DNA of 64,000 bases from Mycteria americana (Eukaryota > Chordata > Aves > Ciconiiformes > Ciconiidae): positions 913,060-977,059 of the forward strand of contig NC_134390.1 of NCBI RefSeq assembly GCF_035582795.1. Reading direction: 5' to 3'. Position numbers and translations under genes: made by a program. The notes under the pieces were generated by a model. It searched no databases, was not told where the DNA came from, and saw only the letters and a program-made list of their open reading frames with translations. Below are positions 47,260 to 58,195 of this stretch, piece by piece. Position 1 is the stretch's first letter. Each line of letters opens with the position of its first letter.

Positions 47260-47530
47260 GCGCGGGGGGCCCGGCCGGGCCCCGGGGGTCCAGCGGGGGC
47301 CGGGGGATGCTGCGGGCTCCATGGCGACGGTTGCCGGGGCGACCGCGGGGCCGGCGCGGGGCCAGCGCGGCGGAGCGGCGGGAGCGGGGATGCGGGCGGC
47401 CCCGCGAGATTGATGGGAACCGGTGGGGCCGGAGCGGGTGAGTCACCGCCCGCCGCGGCGCCGGGAGCGGCGCCGGGACCCCCGGGACCCCGGGCGCGGC
47501 GGGGCTGGGGGGCGCGGGGGGGGCGTCGAT
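47260..47530. promoter_or_regulatory. orphan CpG island with a plus-strand splice donor
   Basis: About 270 bp of very CpG-dense unique sequence lie between two satellites. It carries GGTTGCCGGGGCGACCG, an RFX/X-box-like imperfect palindrome (about 47329-47345), and ends in GAGCGG/GTGAGTCACC, a strong plus-strand donor at 47438 overlapped by TGAGTCA, an AP-1 site. It looks like the promoter and first exon of an unrecognised transcript running rightward. A short frame opening at ATGGCGACGG (47321) would end before the donor. Confidence 0.4.
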
Positions 47531-48800
47531 GCGGGCGGGCGTGTATGTGTGCGTGTGCGTGCGTGTGCGTGTGTGAATGTGCGTGTGCATGCCTGCGTGT
47601 GCGTGTGTGTGCATGTGTGTGAATGTGCGTGTACATGCGTGCGTGTGCATGCGTGCGTGTGCGTGTGTGAATGTGCGTGTGCATGTGTGTGCGTGTGTGT
47701 GAATGTGCGTGTGCATGCGTGCGTGTGCGTGTGTGAATGTGCGTGTGTGAATGTGCGTGTGCATGTGTGTGCGTGTGTGTGAATGTGCGTGTGCATGCGT
47801 GCGTGTGCGTGTGTGCGTGTGCGTGTGTGTGTGTGCGTGTGTGAATGTGCGTGTGCATGCGTGTGTGAATGTGCGTGTGCATGCGTGCGTGTGCGTGTGT
47901 GTGCGTGTGCATGTGTGTGCATGCGTGTGTGAATGTGCGTGTGTGAATGTGCGTGTGCATGCGTGCGTGTGCGTGTGTGTGAATGTGCGTGTGCATGTGT
48001 GTGCATGCGTGTGTGAATGTGTGTGTGTGAATGTGCGTGTGCATGTGTGTGCGTGCATGTGCATGCGTGCGTGTGCGTGTGTGAATGTGCGTGTGCATGC
48101 GTGCATGTGCGTGTGTGTGAATGTGCGTGTGCATGTGTGTGTGTGCGTGTGCATGTGTGCATCTGCGCGTGTGTGTGAATGTGCGTGTGCATACGTGTGT
48201 GTATGCATGTGTGTGCATGTATGTGCATGTGTGTGTAAATGTGTGTGCATGCGTGTGCGTGTGTGTGCGTGCGTGCGTGTGTGCATGTATGTGAATGTGT
48301 GTGTACAGGCGTGTGTGTACATGCATGTGCATGCACGTGTGTGTGCACCCGTGCACGCATGCATACGGGCATCGTGTGCGCGTATCCTTGTGTGTACATG
48401 TGCATATATAAGTGCTTGCACGTATATGCCAGGGCAGGCACTTGTGCACACGCATGCAAGCGTACACACGGGTGTGCACATACAGGCGTGCGTGTGAGCG
48501 CCGGTGGGTGTTTGGGGAGGGGTGCGTGTGCGTGTGCGTGTGCGCACGCGGGTGTGCGTCCATGAGTCGCGTGCACGCGCGTGCGCTGGCTGGGTGCATA
48601 CAAGCCTGGGTGTGCGTATACGCACGGGCGCGTGTGCACCCGTACGCACGTGCACGTGCAGGCCCCCGCGTGCCTGCGTGCGAGCGTGCGTGTCGTCTGC
48701 AAGCCCCCGCGCGTGTGCGCGTGTACTAACGCGTGTGCAGGCAGGTGAGCGTGCCCGGGTTGGGTGCGTGTGTCCACGTGCGTGTGCGTGTGCGTGTGCA
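47531..48800. repeat. GTGAATGTGCGTGTGCATGC minisatellite (alternating purine-pyrimidine)
   Basis: About 1.27 kb of GTGCGTGTG and GCATGCGTG blocks punctuated by GTGAATGTGCGTG in a loosely periodic fashion. It becomes degenerate after about 48200 with CGTGCACGC-type blocks. It is distinct from the 36-kb array (no CAGTGTG, few CACGTG) but shares the RY-alternating, Z-DNA-prone character. Confidence 0.97.
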
Positions 48801-49838
48801 ACCACCGCCGGCCTCACAACTTAGGGCCCCTTCTCCTCCTCCCGGGAGCTCGCCCGCTGTGGGGTGCGCGTGGGGGACCCCCCACCACGCTCGCCCCAGC
48901 CCCGCTCCCACGCAAACCGAAACCCGCTATTTTTCCCCGACTGCAGCCCAGCAGAGCCGTGCTCCCCTTATTTTTTTGGGGGGGAAAAAGGGGCATTTTG
49001 GGGGATCCCTTTGCCGGTGCTGCTCTGCAGAGCGTGGGGGGCGGTGGAGGGGGGCGCAGGCTGGGCTCTTTCTTCCTCGGCTGCTCTCTGCACTGCACCA
49101 CGATGCTACGGAAAATAATATCCCCGCAGCGGCGAGCGGGAGAACATAAAAAAAGATGGGGGGGGGCGGGGGGGGGGGAAGCGAGGAGCGAGGGAGAGGA
49201 GGGGGAGGCAGAGCCGGGAAAGGTCGTCCGCTCCGGGCAAAGCCATTTGGGGACGAGTCGGGTCCTTCCCTTAACCGTGCCGTGACCCCCCCCTTTTCCA
49301 CGCACCCCCATCCTGCAGCTGGGAACCCCGCAGAGCCCCGAAACCGCCCCCGCCGAATCTGACCCCGTATAAATCCGCTCCCCCTCCTCTGTGGACCGGA
49401 TCAGGTTTTGGGTGCCTTTGGGTGCCCACAGCCAGATTTCGGGGTGCTGGCGTGGGGGAAGCTTCATTAGGGGCCCAAATTACAGCAGCCAAGTGAGGAG
49501 CAGTGATTTATAGGCACAAAGCTCCCCCCCAGCCCCCCCGCACCGTGAACTTGCGACAAAAGACTGGGGGGGGGGGGGGGAATCAATCCGATGTCTTTTC
49601 TCCCAATATTTTCTGCCGTTCCTTTGTTCTCCTAAAGAAGGTCTCGAAACGAGCAGCGCTGCAGGGACGAGCAGCGCTCCGTCTGCGAGGTCTTCATCTT
49701 TTCCCACGGTTTTAGTATTTTCTCCTTCTCCTTGAGGGTTTCCACCTAAAGCGGGATATTTTTTTCCCCCGTTGTCCCCCCCTCTGGACCCCCCATCCCC
49801 AACAGCGTGTTGGGGGTGGAGAGAAGATGGGGGTTGAT
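48801..49838. other. unique region, no gene recognised
   Basis: Contains G-rich runs at about 49159-49190 and 49566-49580 and an AT island near 49100-49130 (GCTACGGAAAATAATATCCC). No supported exon. Confidence 0.45.
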
Positions 49839-49839
49839 G

Positions 49840-50725
49840 AGTCCAGGCATGGGTGGTGGGTTGTGGGATGGGTGGGGAGCAATGGGATGGGGTGGTGGGA
49901 CATAGGATGGGGTGGTGGGACATGAGATGGGGTGGTGGGACATAGGATGGGGTGGTGGGACATGGGAGGGGTGGTGGGACATGGGAGGGGTGGTGGGACA
50001 TGAGATGGGGTGGTGGGACATGGGAGGGGTGGTGGGACATGGGAGGGGTGGTGGGACATGAGATGGGGTGGTGGGACATGGGAGGGGTGGTGGGACATGA
50101 GATGGGGTGGTGGGACATGGGATGGGTGGTGGGACATGGGATGGGGTGGTGGGACATGAGATGGGGTGGTGGGACATGAGATGGAATGGTGGGACATGAG
50201 ATGGGGTGGTGGGACATGGGATGGGTGGTGGGACATGAGATGGGGTGGTGGGACATGAGATGGAGTGGTGGGACATGAGATGGGGTGGTGGGACATGAGA
50301 TGGGGTGGTGGGACATAGGATGGGGTGGTGGGACATGGGAGGGGTGGTGGGACATGAGATGGGGTGGTGGGACATGGGAGGGGTGGTGGGACATGAGATG
50401 GGGTGGTGGGACATGGGATGGGTGGTGGGACATGGGATGGGGTGGTGGGACATGAGATGGGGTGGTGGGACATGAGATGGAGTGGTGGGACATGAGATGG
50501 GGTGGTGGGACATAGGGTGGGTGGTGGGACATGGGATGGGTGGTGGGACATGGGAGGGGTGGTGGGACATGAGATGGGGTGGTGGGACATAGGGTGGGTG
50601 GTGGGACATGAGATGGGGTGGTGGGACATGGGATGGGTGGTGGGACATGAGACGGGGTGGTGGGACATAGGGTGGGGTGGTGGGACATAGGATGGGGTGG
50701 TGGGACATGGGATGGGGTGGTGGGT
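49840..50725. repeat. GGTGGTGGGACATGAGATGG minisatellite (about 43 copies)
   Basis: About 0.88 kb of 19-21 bp units, GGTGGTGGGACATGRGATGG, with ATAGGATGG and ATGGGAGG variants. Longer blocks of several units recur in the same order (for example those near 49920-50160 and 50300-50470), suggesting higher-order amplification. The minus strand encodes an SHHPxxCPT-type repeat in all frames, an artefact. Confidence 0.97.
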
Positions 50726-50754
50726 CATGGGGTGGGGCAATGGGTGATGGGATG

Positions 50755-50885
50755 GAATGGGATGTATGGAGAGCCAGGGGATGGGATGGGATGGGATGGG
50801 ATGGGATGGGATGGGATGGGATGGGATGGGATGGGATGGGATGGGATAGGGTGGGGTGGGATGGGATGGGATAGGGTGGGGTGGG
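50755..50885. repeat. (GGGAT)n pentanucleotide repeat
   Basis: About 20 GGGAT units, nearly perfect at about 50776-50846, then mixed with GGGGT and GGATAGG. It follows directly on the GGTGG array and may derive from its GGGATGGG portion. Confidence 0.95.
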
Positions 50886-51240
50886 ATTGGATGCAAGATT
50901 CCAGGATGGGAAGGGGAATTGCAGGCCAGTGCAGTGGGTCATGGGATGGGGCTGTGTGTCACGGGATGGGACACAGGCACCCATGGGTGCCCCACAGGGA
51001 AGCGATGCAGGCTGGGACCCGGAGCACCCAGGGGTGCTCAGGGAAAGCGACGCAGGATGGGAGGCTCTGGGAGGCTCAAGGGGGACCAGAGCACCCAGGG
51101 GTTCTTGGGGGGAAGCGATGCAGGACGGGGGCACTGCAGGGACTGGGGGGGACCCGGGGCACCCAGGGGTGCTCGGGTGGCACCCAAGGAGCGGGCGCAG
51201 GGCAGACTCTGACTCCAGCCCTCGCCGCCGGCTCCCCGGG
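50886..51240. repeat. degenerate 50-60 bp tandem repeat
   Basis: Three to four loose copies share GAGCACCCAGGGGTGCTC and AAGCGATGCAGG (about 50999-51180). They are surrounded by GGGATGGG remnants. No gene. Confidence 0.6.
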
Positions 51241-53120
51241 GCTGGAGTCAGCCCCCTGAAATGGGGAGGGGGGAGAAGGAGCCAGCAATTCCCATTTTCG
51301 GGACAATTGCTCCACCCTCCGGGCTCGGCCAGGAACGCAGCGAGGCGGCCGCCCCTCGCCCCTGGGACCACCCCGGGGCCAGCCACCCACCCGGGGGGGT
51401 CCCCGAGGGGCCGAGGGCTGGGCGAGGCTCCCCAGCATCCCACACCCCCCCAAAAAACCCCCCAGTGACCGCAGGCACAGCGCAACCCCCCCGCCCCCCC
51501 AGTACCCAGCCGCAGTGGATTCTCCGATGTCTACTAAAGGTTGTGCTCGCTGAGCTGTTCCCACAGGGTCACGCCAGCTCTTTGCCTCATCCCCCCCCCA
51601 AATTTGGCCAAAGGGGTGAACTCTGCAGTTTTGTTCTCCCCGCCTCCCAAATTTGGTCGAGAAAAGCCAAAAAAGTGGGAAAGTTATTAAGGGGGAGAAA
51701 AAGCTCAGGGTTTGGGTCAGGGGGTTGCAGCGAGGCTGGCTGGGTCACACACTGACCCCCACCCCCCCTCCTGCCATCACCCCCAGCCCTGGCTCCGTAT
51801 CGGGGTACCCCAAAGCCAGGGCAGAGGCTTTGCCCCCCCCCCCCCCGGCAGCGTTTTGGGGGAGTTCCTGGGTCCCACGGCCACCCCGGCGCTGCCTCTG
51901 AAAGCCAACGGTGTTCAAAGCGAGCTGGGAAATGGGATTCGTTCCACCAGCCCCGGCGACAAAAGGAGGGGAAAAGAGCCGCCAAAGCCGCTGGAAAATG
52001 AATATTTAAAAGAGAAGGAAACCCATTAAAACGGCTTCATTTTTATTCCCATTACAGCCCATTAAATCAACGCCGGGGCAGGCAGAGGCAGGGAGGCTGC
52101 GGGAGGGGAAGGGGGGACAGCCCTGCACTGAGGAGGGGACAAATTCGGCCACCGGTTCCGCCTTGGGGAGACCTGCGGCAACGCGGCCCGGCCAACACCT
52201 CCCTCCTTCCCGTGCCTCAGTTTCCCCACGTGCAAACCCAGGGGAGGACGCCCAGCTCCCTCCGTCTCTCCCTGTTTTCCCACCTGGAGGGGAAATTCAG
52301 GTGCGGGTTAGTGGAGATGAACCTGCCTCGGGGTCTGGAGCTGCAGTTTGGGGCTGGCAACAGCCCCCCAAAATCCTGACAACATCAAGGCCACGAGGAT
52401 GCGGTGCCGCCTGAACCCCAAACCTGACAAAACCGGAGCTCCCCCGGCACCGCCGGCTCTGCGGCCGCTTTTATGGCGCCGAACATCAGGACTTTGGGTA
52501 ATACAGGCAGGTCGTAAAGCCGACACGAGCAGAGCTGCAAAATGGCCGAGGAGACCCATTTTGGGTAGAAAACGGGCAAAACAGGGAGCGGTGCCCACGC
52601 CGCTGTCTCACCCTTCCCTGCGGGAAAGCTGCGGGGAGGGGTTTATCCGCTGGGGATGCTGCGGGGATCCGCTCCGCCCTGAACCCCATTTCGCATCCCC
52701 GGCCTGGGGGACACCAAGGTCACGGTCACGGTTGTTTTGGGGACCCAGGCGTCCGGGGCTGGCCTTGGGTCCCTATCCGTCACCCAGGATGTGGCACGTC
52801 CTCGCCCGTCGCCGTGAGTCCTTGCGGGGTACCACGGGGAGCACTTTCCGGCTGAACGGCCGCCACGTTGGCCAGGGATGCTTGGAAAGTTGAAGAGCAG
52901 CCGAGGGAAGGTTTCCATGGCAACGGCCCAAAAAAAAAAAAAAAATTTACATTTCTCCATTTGGGGGTAAAGGCTGTCATTTGTATGCAGGCGGGCGCGC
53001 GGCGCCTTTGAAATTCAAGCAGAAAATCAAAAAGGCGAAGGCAGGAGCGTAGCTGCCGGGTGATTATGCGGGAGGTGGGAGAGCGGCACGGCCCCGCCGT
53101 TATTTAGTGCCGTCCCCGGC
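51241..53120. other. unique GC-rich region with a small AT-rich island
   Basis: No exon recognised. An AT-rich block at about 51990-52075 (GGAAAATGAATATTTAAAAG, then CCCATTAAAACGGCTTC, TTTTTATTCCCATTACAGCC and CATTAAATC) is a candidate constrained element. GTGCCTCAGTTTCCCCACGT (about 52213-52232) resembles a MIR 3' end. A C16 run lies near 51833-51847. Confidence 0.45.
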
Positions 53121-53125
53121 GAGGA

Positions 53126-53228
53126 GGACAGGGATGGGGACGGGGACGGGGACGGGGACGGGGATGGGGACGGGGATGGGGATGGGGATGGGGATGGGGA
53201 CGGGGATGGGGACGGGGATGGGGACAGC
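53126..53228. repeat. (GGGGAY)n hexamer repeat
   Basis: About 16 units of GGGGAC or GGGGAT with almost no interruption. The plus strand has regular runs of four G spaced by two bases, a strong G-quadruplex candidate. It resembles the GGGGAC array at 41.5 kb. Confidence 0.96.
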
Positions 53229-53359
53229 GAGGAGGTGTGAGGGGTCCAGGCGCTGTGGCCGGGCTGGTGTGGGAGCAGCCGAGGCCAAGGTGAAGGAGAG
53301 GGGTGGTGGGGAGGAAGGAGATGCACAAGGGGGTGCCCGAGGAGAGAGAAATCCTTCTG

Positions 53360-53880
53360 GCCATCTGTCCTTCCTAGCCTGTCTGTCCTTCCTACCTACG
53401 TATCTTCTCTATCTGTCTGTCTGTCTGTCTCTCCTTTCTCTCCATCTGTCCTTATCCATACAGCCTTCCTACCCCTGCATCCTCCCCATCTATCCCTCCC
53501 ACCCACGTCTCTCCTTTTATCCATCTGTCCTTCCCACCCATCCATCTACTCTTCCTGTCTGTCTGTCTGTCTATCCTTTCTATCCATCTATTTATCCTTT
53601 CTGTCTGTCTATCCTTTCCATCTGTCTACCTGTCCCTTCCCTCCATCCATCCTCTCTATCCGTCTCGCCTACCCACCCGTCTGTCTGTCCTTTCCATCCA
53701 TTTATCCATCTTTTCTGTCTCTCCTTCCTATCCGTCCCTCTGTCCTTCCTATCCATCCCTCTGTCCTTCCTATCCATCCTTCCTATCCGCCTGTCCTTCC
53801 TGTCTGTCTGTCCTCGCTCTCTGTCTGTCCTTTCCATTCATCCATCCTTTCTCCATCTGCCCTCCCTCCCCCTCCATCCC
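53360..53880. repeat. CTGTC/CCATC pyrimidine-rich minisatellite
   Basis: About 0.5 kb of CTGTCTGTCCTTCC, TATCCATCC and related tetramer-based blocks with an almost purely pyrimidine plus strand. Compatible with triplex formation. Open frames are artefacts. Confidence 0.93.
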
Positions 53881-54009
53881 TCCGGTTTGTGCTCTCCCTT
53901 CCCCATACGCCCCAGGCCGGCACTGGGGGTGCCCCCGTGGGCCCCCCCCCAGCACCCACACCAGCCCCGAGGGCGATTCCCCCCTTTGGGTTGCAAACTC
54001 CAGGTTATG

Positions 54010-54838
54010 GCCCTGGGGGTGCCCCAGGCTGGTGGGGCTGAGCCTCCCAGTCCCCCCATCCTTACCCCAGTGGGGCTGAGCCTCCCAGTCCCCCCATCCT
54101 TATCCCACTGGGGCTGAGCCTCCCAGTCCCCCCATCCTTATCCCAGTGGCGCTGAGCCTCCCAGTCCCCCCATCCTTATCCCAGTGGCGCTGAGCCTCCC
54201 AGTCCCCCCATCCTTACCCCACTGGGGCTGAGCCTCCCAGTCCCCCCATCCTTACCCCAGTGGGGCTGAGCCTCCCAGTCCCCCCATCCTTACCCCACTG
54301 GGGCTGAGCCTCCCAGTCCCCCCATCCTTACCCCAGTGGGGCTGAGCCTCCCAGTCCCCCCATCCTTATCCCAGTGGGGCTGAGCCTTCCAGTCCCCCCA
54401 TCCTTACCCCAGTGGGGCTGAGCCTCCCAGTCCCCCCATCCTTATCCCAGTGGCGCTGAGCCTCCCAGTCCCCCCATCCTTATCCCAGTGGGGCTGAGCC
54501 TCCCAGTCCCCCCATCCTTACCCCAGTGGGGCTGAGCCTCCCAGTCCCCCCATCCTTATCCCAGTGGGGCTGAGCCTCCCAGTCCCCACATCCTTATCCC
54601 AGTGGGGCTGAGCCTCCCAGTCCCCCCATCCTTACCCCACTGGGGCTGAGCCTCCCAGTCCCCCCATCCTTACCCCACTGGGGCTGAGCTTCCCAGTCCC
54701 CCCATCCTTATCCCAGTGGGGCTGAGCCTCCCAGTCCCCCCATCCTTATCCCAGTGGCGCTGAGCCTCCCAGTCCCCCCATCCTTACCCCAGTGGGGCTG
54801 AGCCTCCCAGTCCCCCCATCCTTACCCCAGTGGGTTTG
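54010..54838. repeat. 38-bp minisatellite, CCAGTGGGGCTGAGCCTCCC core (about 21 copies)
   Basis: A very regular array. Each unit has CCTCCCAGTCCCCCCATCCT followed by TACCCCAGTGGGGCTGAG. Variation is almost confined to TACC/TATC, CAGTGGGG/CAGTGGCG and CAC/CAG, which indicates recent homogenisation. Its right edge merges into unique sequence at about 54840. Confidence 0.97.
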
Positions 54839-56580
54839 CCCCATCCCAGTTTCTGACCAGTTTCCTGCAGGTTCAGTGAGCTGAACCGGCCGGGGCAGGG
54901 ACTGGGGGGGACCGACACAGCCCAGACCTGGACACACGGACCTGTACGAACCCCTCCATCCCCCAGCGATGCCGGGACAGGGACCAAACCCCACCCCAGG
55001 GGTGGACGATGCTGCAGGACCCCCCCCACCCTAGGGAGTGTGGGTGCTTTGCGGGGGGTGACACCCAGCCGGGGCGTCCCCAGCCGTCGCCTGCGCGTCC
55101 AGCCCTGGGGATCGGGAGACGCACCGGCACGGCCGTGATTTAATAACAGCAGCTCCTTGGGAGACATCTGCCTCGGCTTTGTTTCAGCGGGCGCTGCAGT
55201 CCTTTGTCTGCGCCGCGCTCCCAAAACGGGGGGGGTTTAACCTTTTTTTTTTCTTCTTCCCACAGCGATTTTCCTTTTCCCGCAGCTTTCCCGGGGAAAC
55301 GGAGATGGGGACAACAGGGCCACGGGGGTGCGAAGCTCCGGGATCGGGGTTTCACCTTGGTTTTAAGGCTTGGGATGGTGGGGGGATGCAGCCCGGACAC
55401 CACGGTGAGGGGCGCCTGCCGCCTCCACACACCACCCCCCCCCCAATTCACATCTCTCCCTTCATCCCCTTAGAGCAAAGGTCTGCTAGGCTCAATTCGC
55501 GTCAGAAACACCCCAAAATACAGCAGAGAAGAGCTTCCGAATGGTTGCTTGGCCAAAATATCTGTGGAGCAGCACCCGCCGTGGGATGGGTGCTGCCGGG
55601 GGAGCGAAGGCTCAGAGATCCCCATTCCTCCCCAGGCTTCAGATTTAATCACGTTTCGCCCAAACCAGGCGGCGGCAGCTCCTTGGAGGCGTTACGGGGG
55701 CTCCTTTCTCCCATGGGTGCTCCCCAGGCGCGGGCGAGGCCTGGATGAGGCAAGACGTGTTTCGGGCAGGATGCCCGGCTCCGTCCCCTGGGACCGAGAC
55801 TTTCCAGGGAGACGCTCCCTCCTCCGGGACGGGATGCTCCGTTTTCTCCCAAAAAACCCAGCCTTATTCCCTCGCACCAACTCCTCTCCAGCATCTCCCG
55901 CAGCGACGCTCCCGGGAAGATGCCAAGATGAAAAAACCCATGAGGATGATGGCGAAATAGCTTTTTTTTTTTTCCCCCCATCATTTTTCAGCCATTTTTT
56001 CCCTCCGCCTCATTTTTGGGCATGGGCGTTTTTGTCGCAAGCACCGCTTCCGGTAGAGAAGACTCGTTTTCGGTGAAGAAACCCCAAATTTGGCCACTTT
56101 CAGCCTCAGGGTGGAACATTTAAGAAAATTTGGCCACGGGTCCAGGTCTGGTTACGCAGCTGTGACCCCCGCGGGGTATTTTCAGCCCCCAAATCCACAT
56201 TTTCTATTGACGGAAAGAGAATTAAAGGACATTTTTGGGTCCTAGATTTCGCCCTGGCGGCTTTTGAAGCCTCTCAGGGTCCAGCGCTGGTTTTTGGGTT
56301 ATTTTTCCACGCTTAAAAATCCCCACCACAAATGGCTTTACATTCCCCAGCCTGGAAAATCACCAAAAAATCCCAAATATTCACCCAAAAGCATTTTTTT
56401 TCCAGCCTTCTTTTTAGCCGGCATTTCTGCTCCTCGCGACAAGAGGAGGTGAAACCTTTGCCGATGGGAGCGGGGTGGAGGTTGGCTCTGTCCCTCTAAT
56501 ATATCATTTTTATTTCCTGTTGTAACTGACAAATTGTTCTGTATTTTATATCGGATCCCTCCAGGCAAAGGGGCTGCGGG
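54839..56580. other. unique region, no gene recognised
   Basis: GC-rich at the left and AT-richer after about 55.95 kb, with a T11 run at about 55962-55972. It includes AAATCCACATTTTCTATTGA and TTTAAGAAAATTTGGCCACG phrases near 56.1-56.2 kb. I see no exon with splice signals and no RNA gene. Confidence 0.4.
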
Positions 56581-56586
56581 ATGTGC

Positions 56587-56638
56587 TTTTTTTTTTTTTT
56601 TTTTGGTATTACCTGGGAAAAAAAAAAAAAAAAAAAAA
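56587..56638. repeat. T18-loop-A21 inverted repeat
   Basis: A T18 run, a 13-bp spacer containing the palindromic GGTATTACC, then an A21 run. The perfect stem is at least 18 bp. It is the first of three oligo(A)/oligo(T) inverted pairs in about 700 bp; see also about 56979-57015 (A then T) and about 57217-57268 (A then T). Confidence 0.9.
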
Positions 56639-56978
56639 GAGTTGTAAAATCAAATAATAAAATAAAAAAAAAAAAGTTAAAATAGTCCGAAAGAACAGAT
56701 ACGGTGGTAATGAGCACCGCAGAGATGCTCTATAAACCTGAGCAAGGCTGCAGGGATGGGGAAGGAGGGGGAATAAAAAGCGACTGGGCAGAAATCCCCC
56801 CCCCTCAAAACCCGTTATCGCCTCCAAAAAAACGCTGGGGAAATTTTCGGCCCCCGCACTGCGCCCAATTACCATCAGCAGGTGCAAACGCGCCAAAAAA
56901 CCCACTTATTTCCCCATAACCCAGCCCCGCTCGCTGCCTCATTTCAGCTGGCAAAAGAAAAAAACCTTCCTTCGGATT

Positions 56979-57268
56979 AAAAAAAAAAAAAAAAACAACC
57001 TGACTTTTTTTTTTTCATGCAAAGCTTTGATTATTCTCCTTAAAACGCCGTTTCCGTCAGGATTTTAATTGTCTTTGAAAAGGTCAGGCGACGCTCCTTC
57101 CCGCAGGTTTCATTTCGCTTTATTTATTTGCCCCCGGAGAAAAACCGTGTTGGCTGTGTTCCGCTTGAAAATCCGCTGCTTTTGAAAAAAAATAATGTTA
57201 ATAAAATTAAAAAGAAATGAAAAAAAAAAAAAGAGGGTGGGTTTTTTGTTTTTTTTTTTTTTTTTTTC
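56979..57268. repeat. two further oligo(A)/oligo(T) inverted pairs
   Basis: An A17-18 run (about 56979-56995), the 9-bp spacer CAACCTGAC, then a T11 run. About 200 bp on, an A14 run (about 57218-57231), a 10-bp GAGGGTGGG-type spacer, then a T-rich run of about 27 interrupted by one G. With the 56.59-kb pair these form a cluster of poly(A)/poly(T) hairpin-capable sites. Confidence 0.85.
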
Positions 57269-57995
57269 CCTGGTCTGAAATCCTCGTATGGCTCTTGCTG
57301 ATCTTTGCTGCCAAGGGCTGGTTGGCTCCGGGTTCCCTGCAATGCTCCCCCGTGGCAATTTTTTCCCCTATATCCGTGGGTTTTACCCCGTTTTATGGAG
57401 ATTTGTGGGATTTTGTCCACCTGATTTAATCGGAGGGGGAGCACAAACCCAGCCCCATCCATCCAGTCTGCTCCCAACCTTGGCCCCGCGTACGCGACGG
57501 GATGGATGGGCACAGCGGCTCTTTCCCATCACCCTGCTCAGGAGTGACCCAAAATCCCTGAGAATTGCCCCATTTCGCATTTTGGGCTCCTTTTCGTGCG
57601 ATTCCAACCGTTGGCTCGGCCGCTGCTTCCTGCGGTGTCATTTGGGGTGAAACGTCCCCTTTTGGGGAACGGAGAGGTGGCAGAATAGGTGTTTTGGTGG
57701 CCACCGTTCTGCTTTCAGTAGCCGCACAGCAGTGACGAGCCCCGCAGAGGCACAGCCATATCCAAGAGCCGCTGAGACCCTTGGGTGGAAATTTTTGGGT
57801 GGAAAACCATTGTTTTCCAGCCTGAAGAGCCAAATCCCCAGCGAAAAGGAGCAAACCCCCATCTCCCGATGCCCCGTGGCCGCAGGGTGCTCCATGATGC
57901 TGTAGACCTCGGTGGGCTTTACCCCCCCTTGCCACGTCCACCTTGCAAATCTCCTTATTTTTATGGGTTATTCGATCCATTCGGAGCGTTTCTGG
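57269..57995. other. unique region, no gene recognised
   Basis: Intermediate GC with no repeat array. No exon with a domain or splice support is visible on either strand. Confidence 0.4.
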
Positions 57996-58195
57996 CTTGT
58001 TTATAAATATCCTCGTCTATAAATAGCTGCGCGGGGAGAAAGGAGCCGTTAGCCCAGAGCTCTTCAATCAGGCCGGGGAGCTGCAGGTAAATAAATTCAA
58101 GTAGGAAACGAGATGCTCCTTGCCGGCGGGGCAATGGCATCGTGGCAAATACGGATTCACCGGACTTAGAGGCTTCTTATTTGAGATAAAGTGGC
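57996..58195. promoter_or_regulatory. candidate enhancer with a perfect MEF2 site
   Basis: A unique AT-rich block containing TTTATAAATATCC and, at 58017-58026, CTATAAATAG, which fits the MEF2 consensus exactly. Then come GTAAATAAATTCAAGTAGG (FOX/HOX-like) and TTGAGATAAAGTGG with a GATAA core. No tandem repeat overlaps it. Function is inferred from motifs only. TATA-box activity is an alternative reading. Confidence 0.4.

Noticed and set aside
45756..48817. Two overlapping minus-strand open frames of about 950 codons (HTHTHAHT- and GGSHSHGGIT-type peptides)
   Set aside because: They read straight through two minisatellites and the CpG island, are open in neighbouring frames too, and have no domain or splice support. 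Repeat units without stop codons explain them.
49480..51485. SHHPSHVPPP repeat open frames of 394-579 codons
   Set aside because: Products of the GGTGGTGGGACATG array in three frames.
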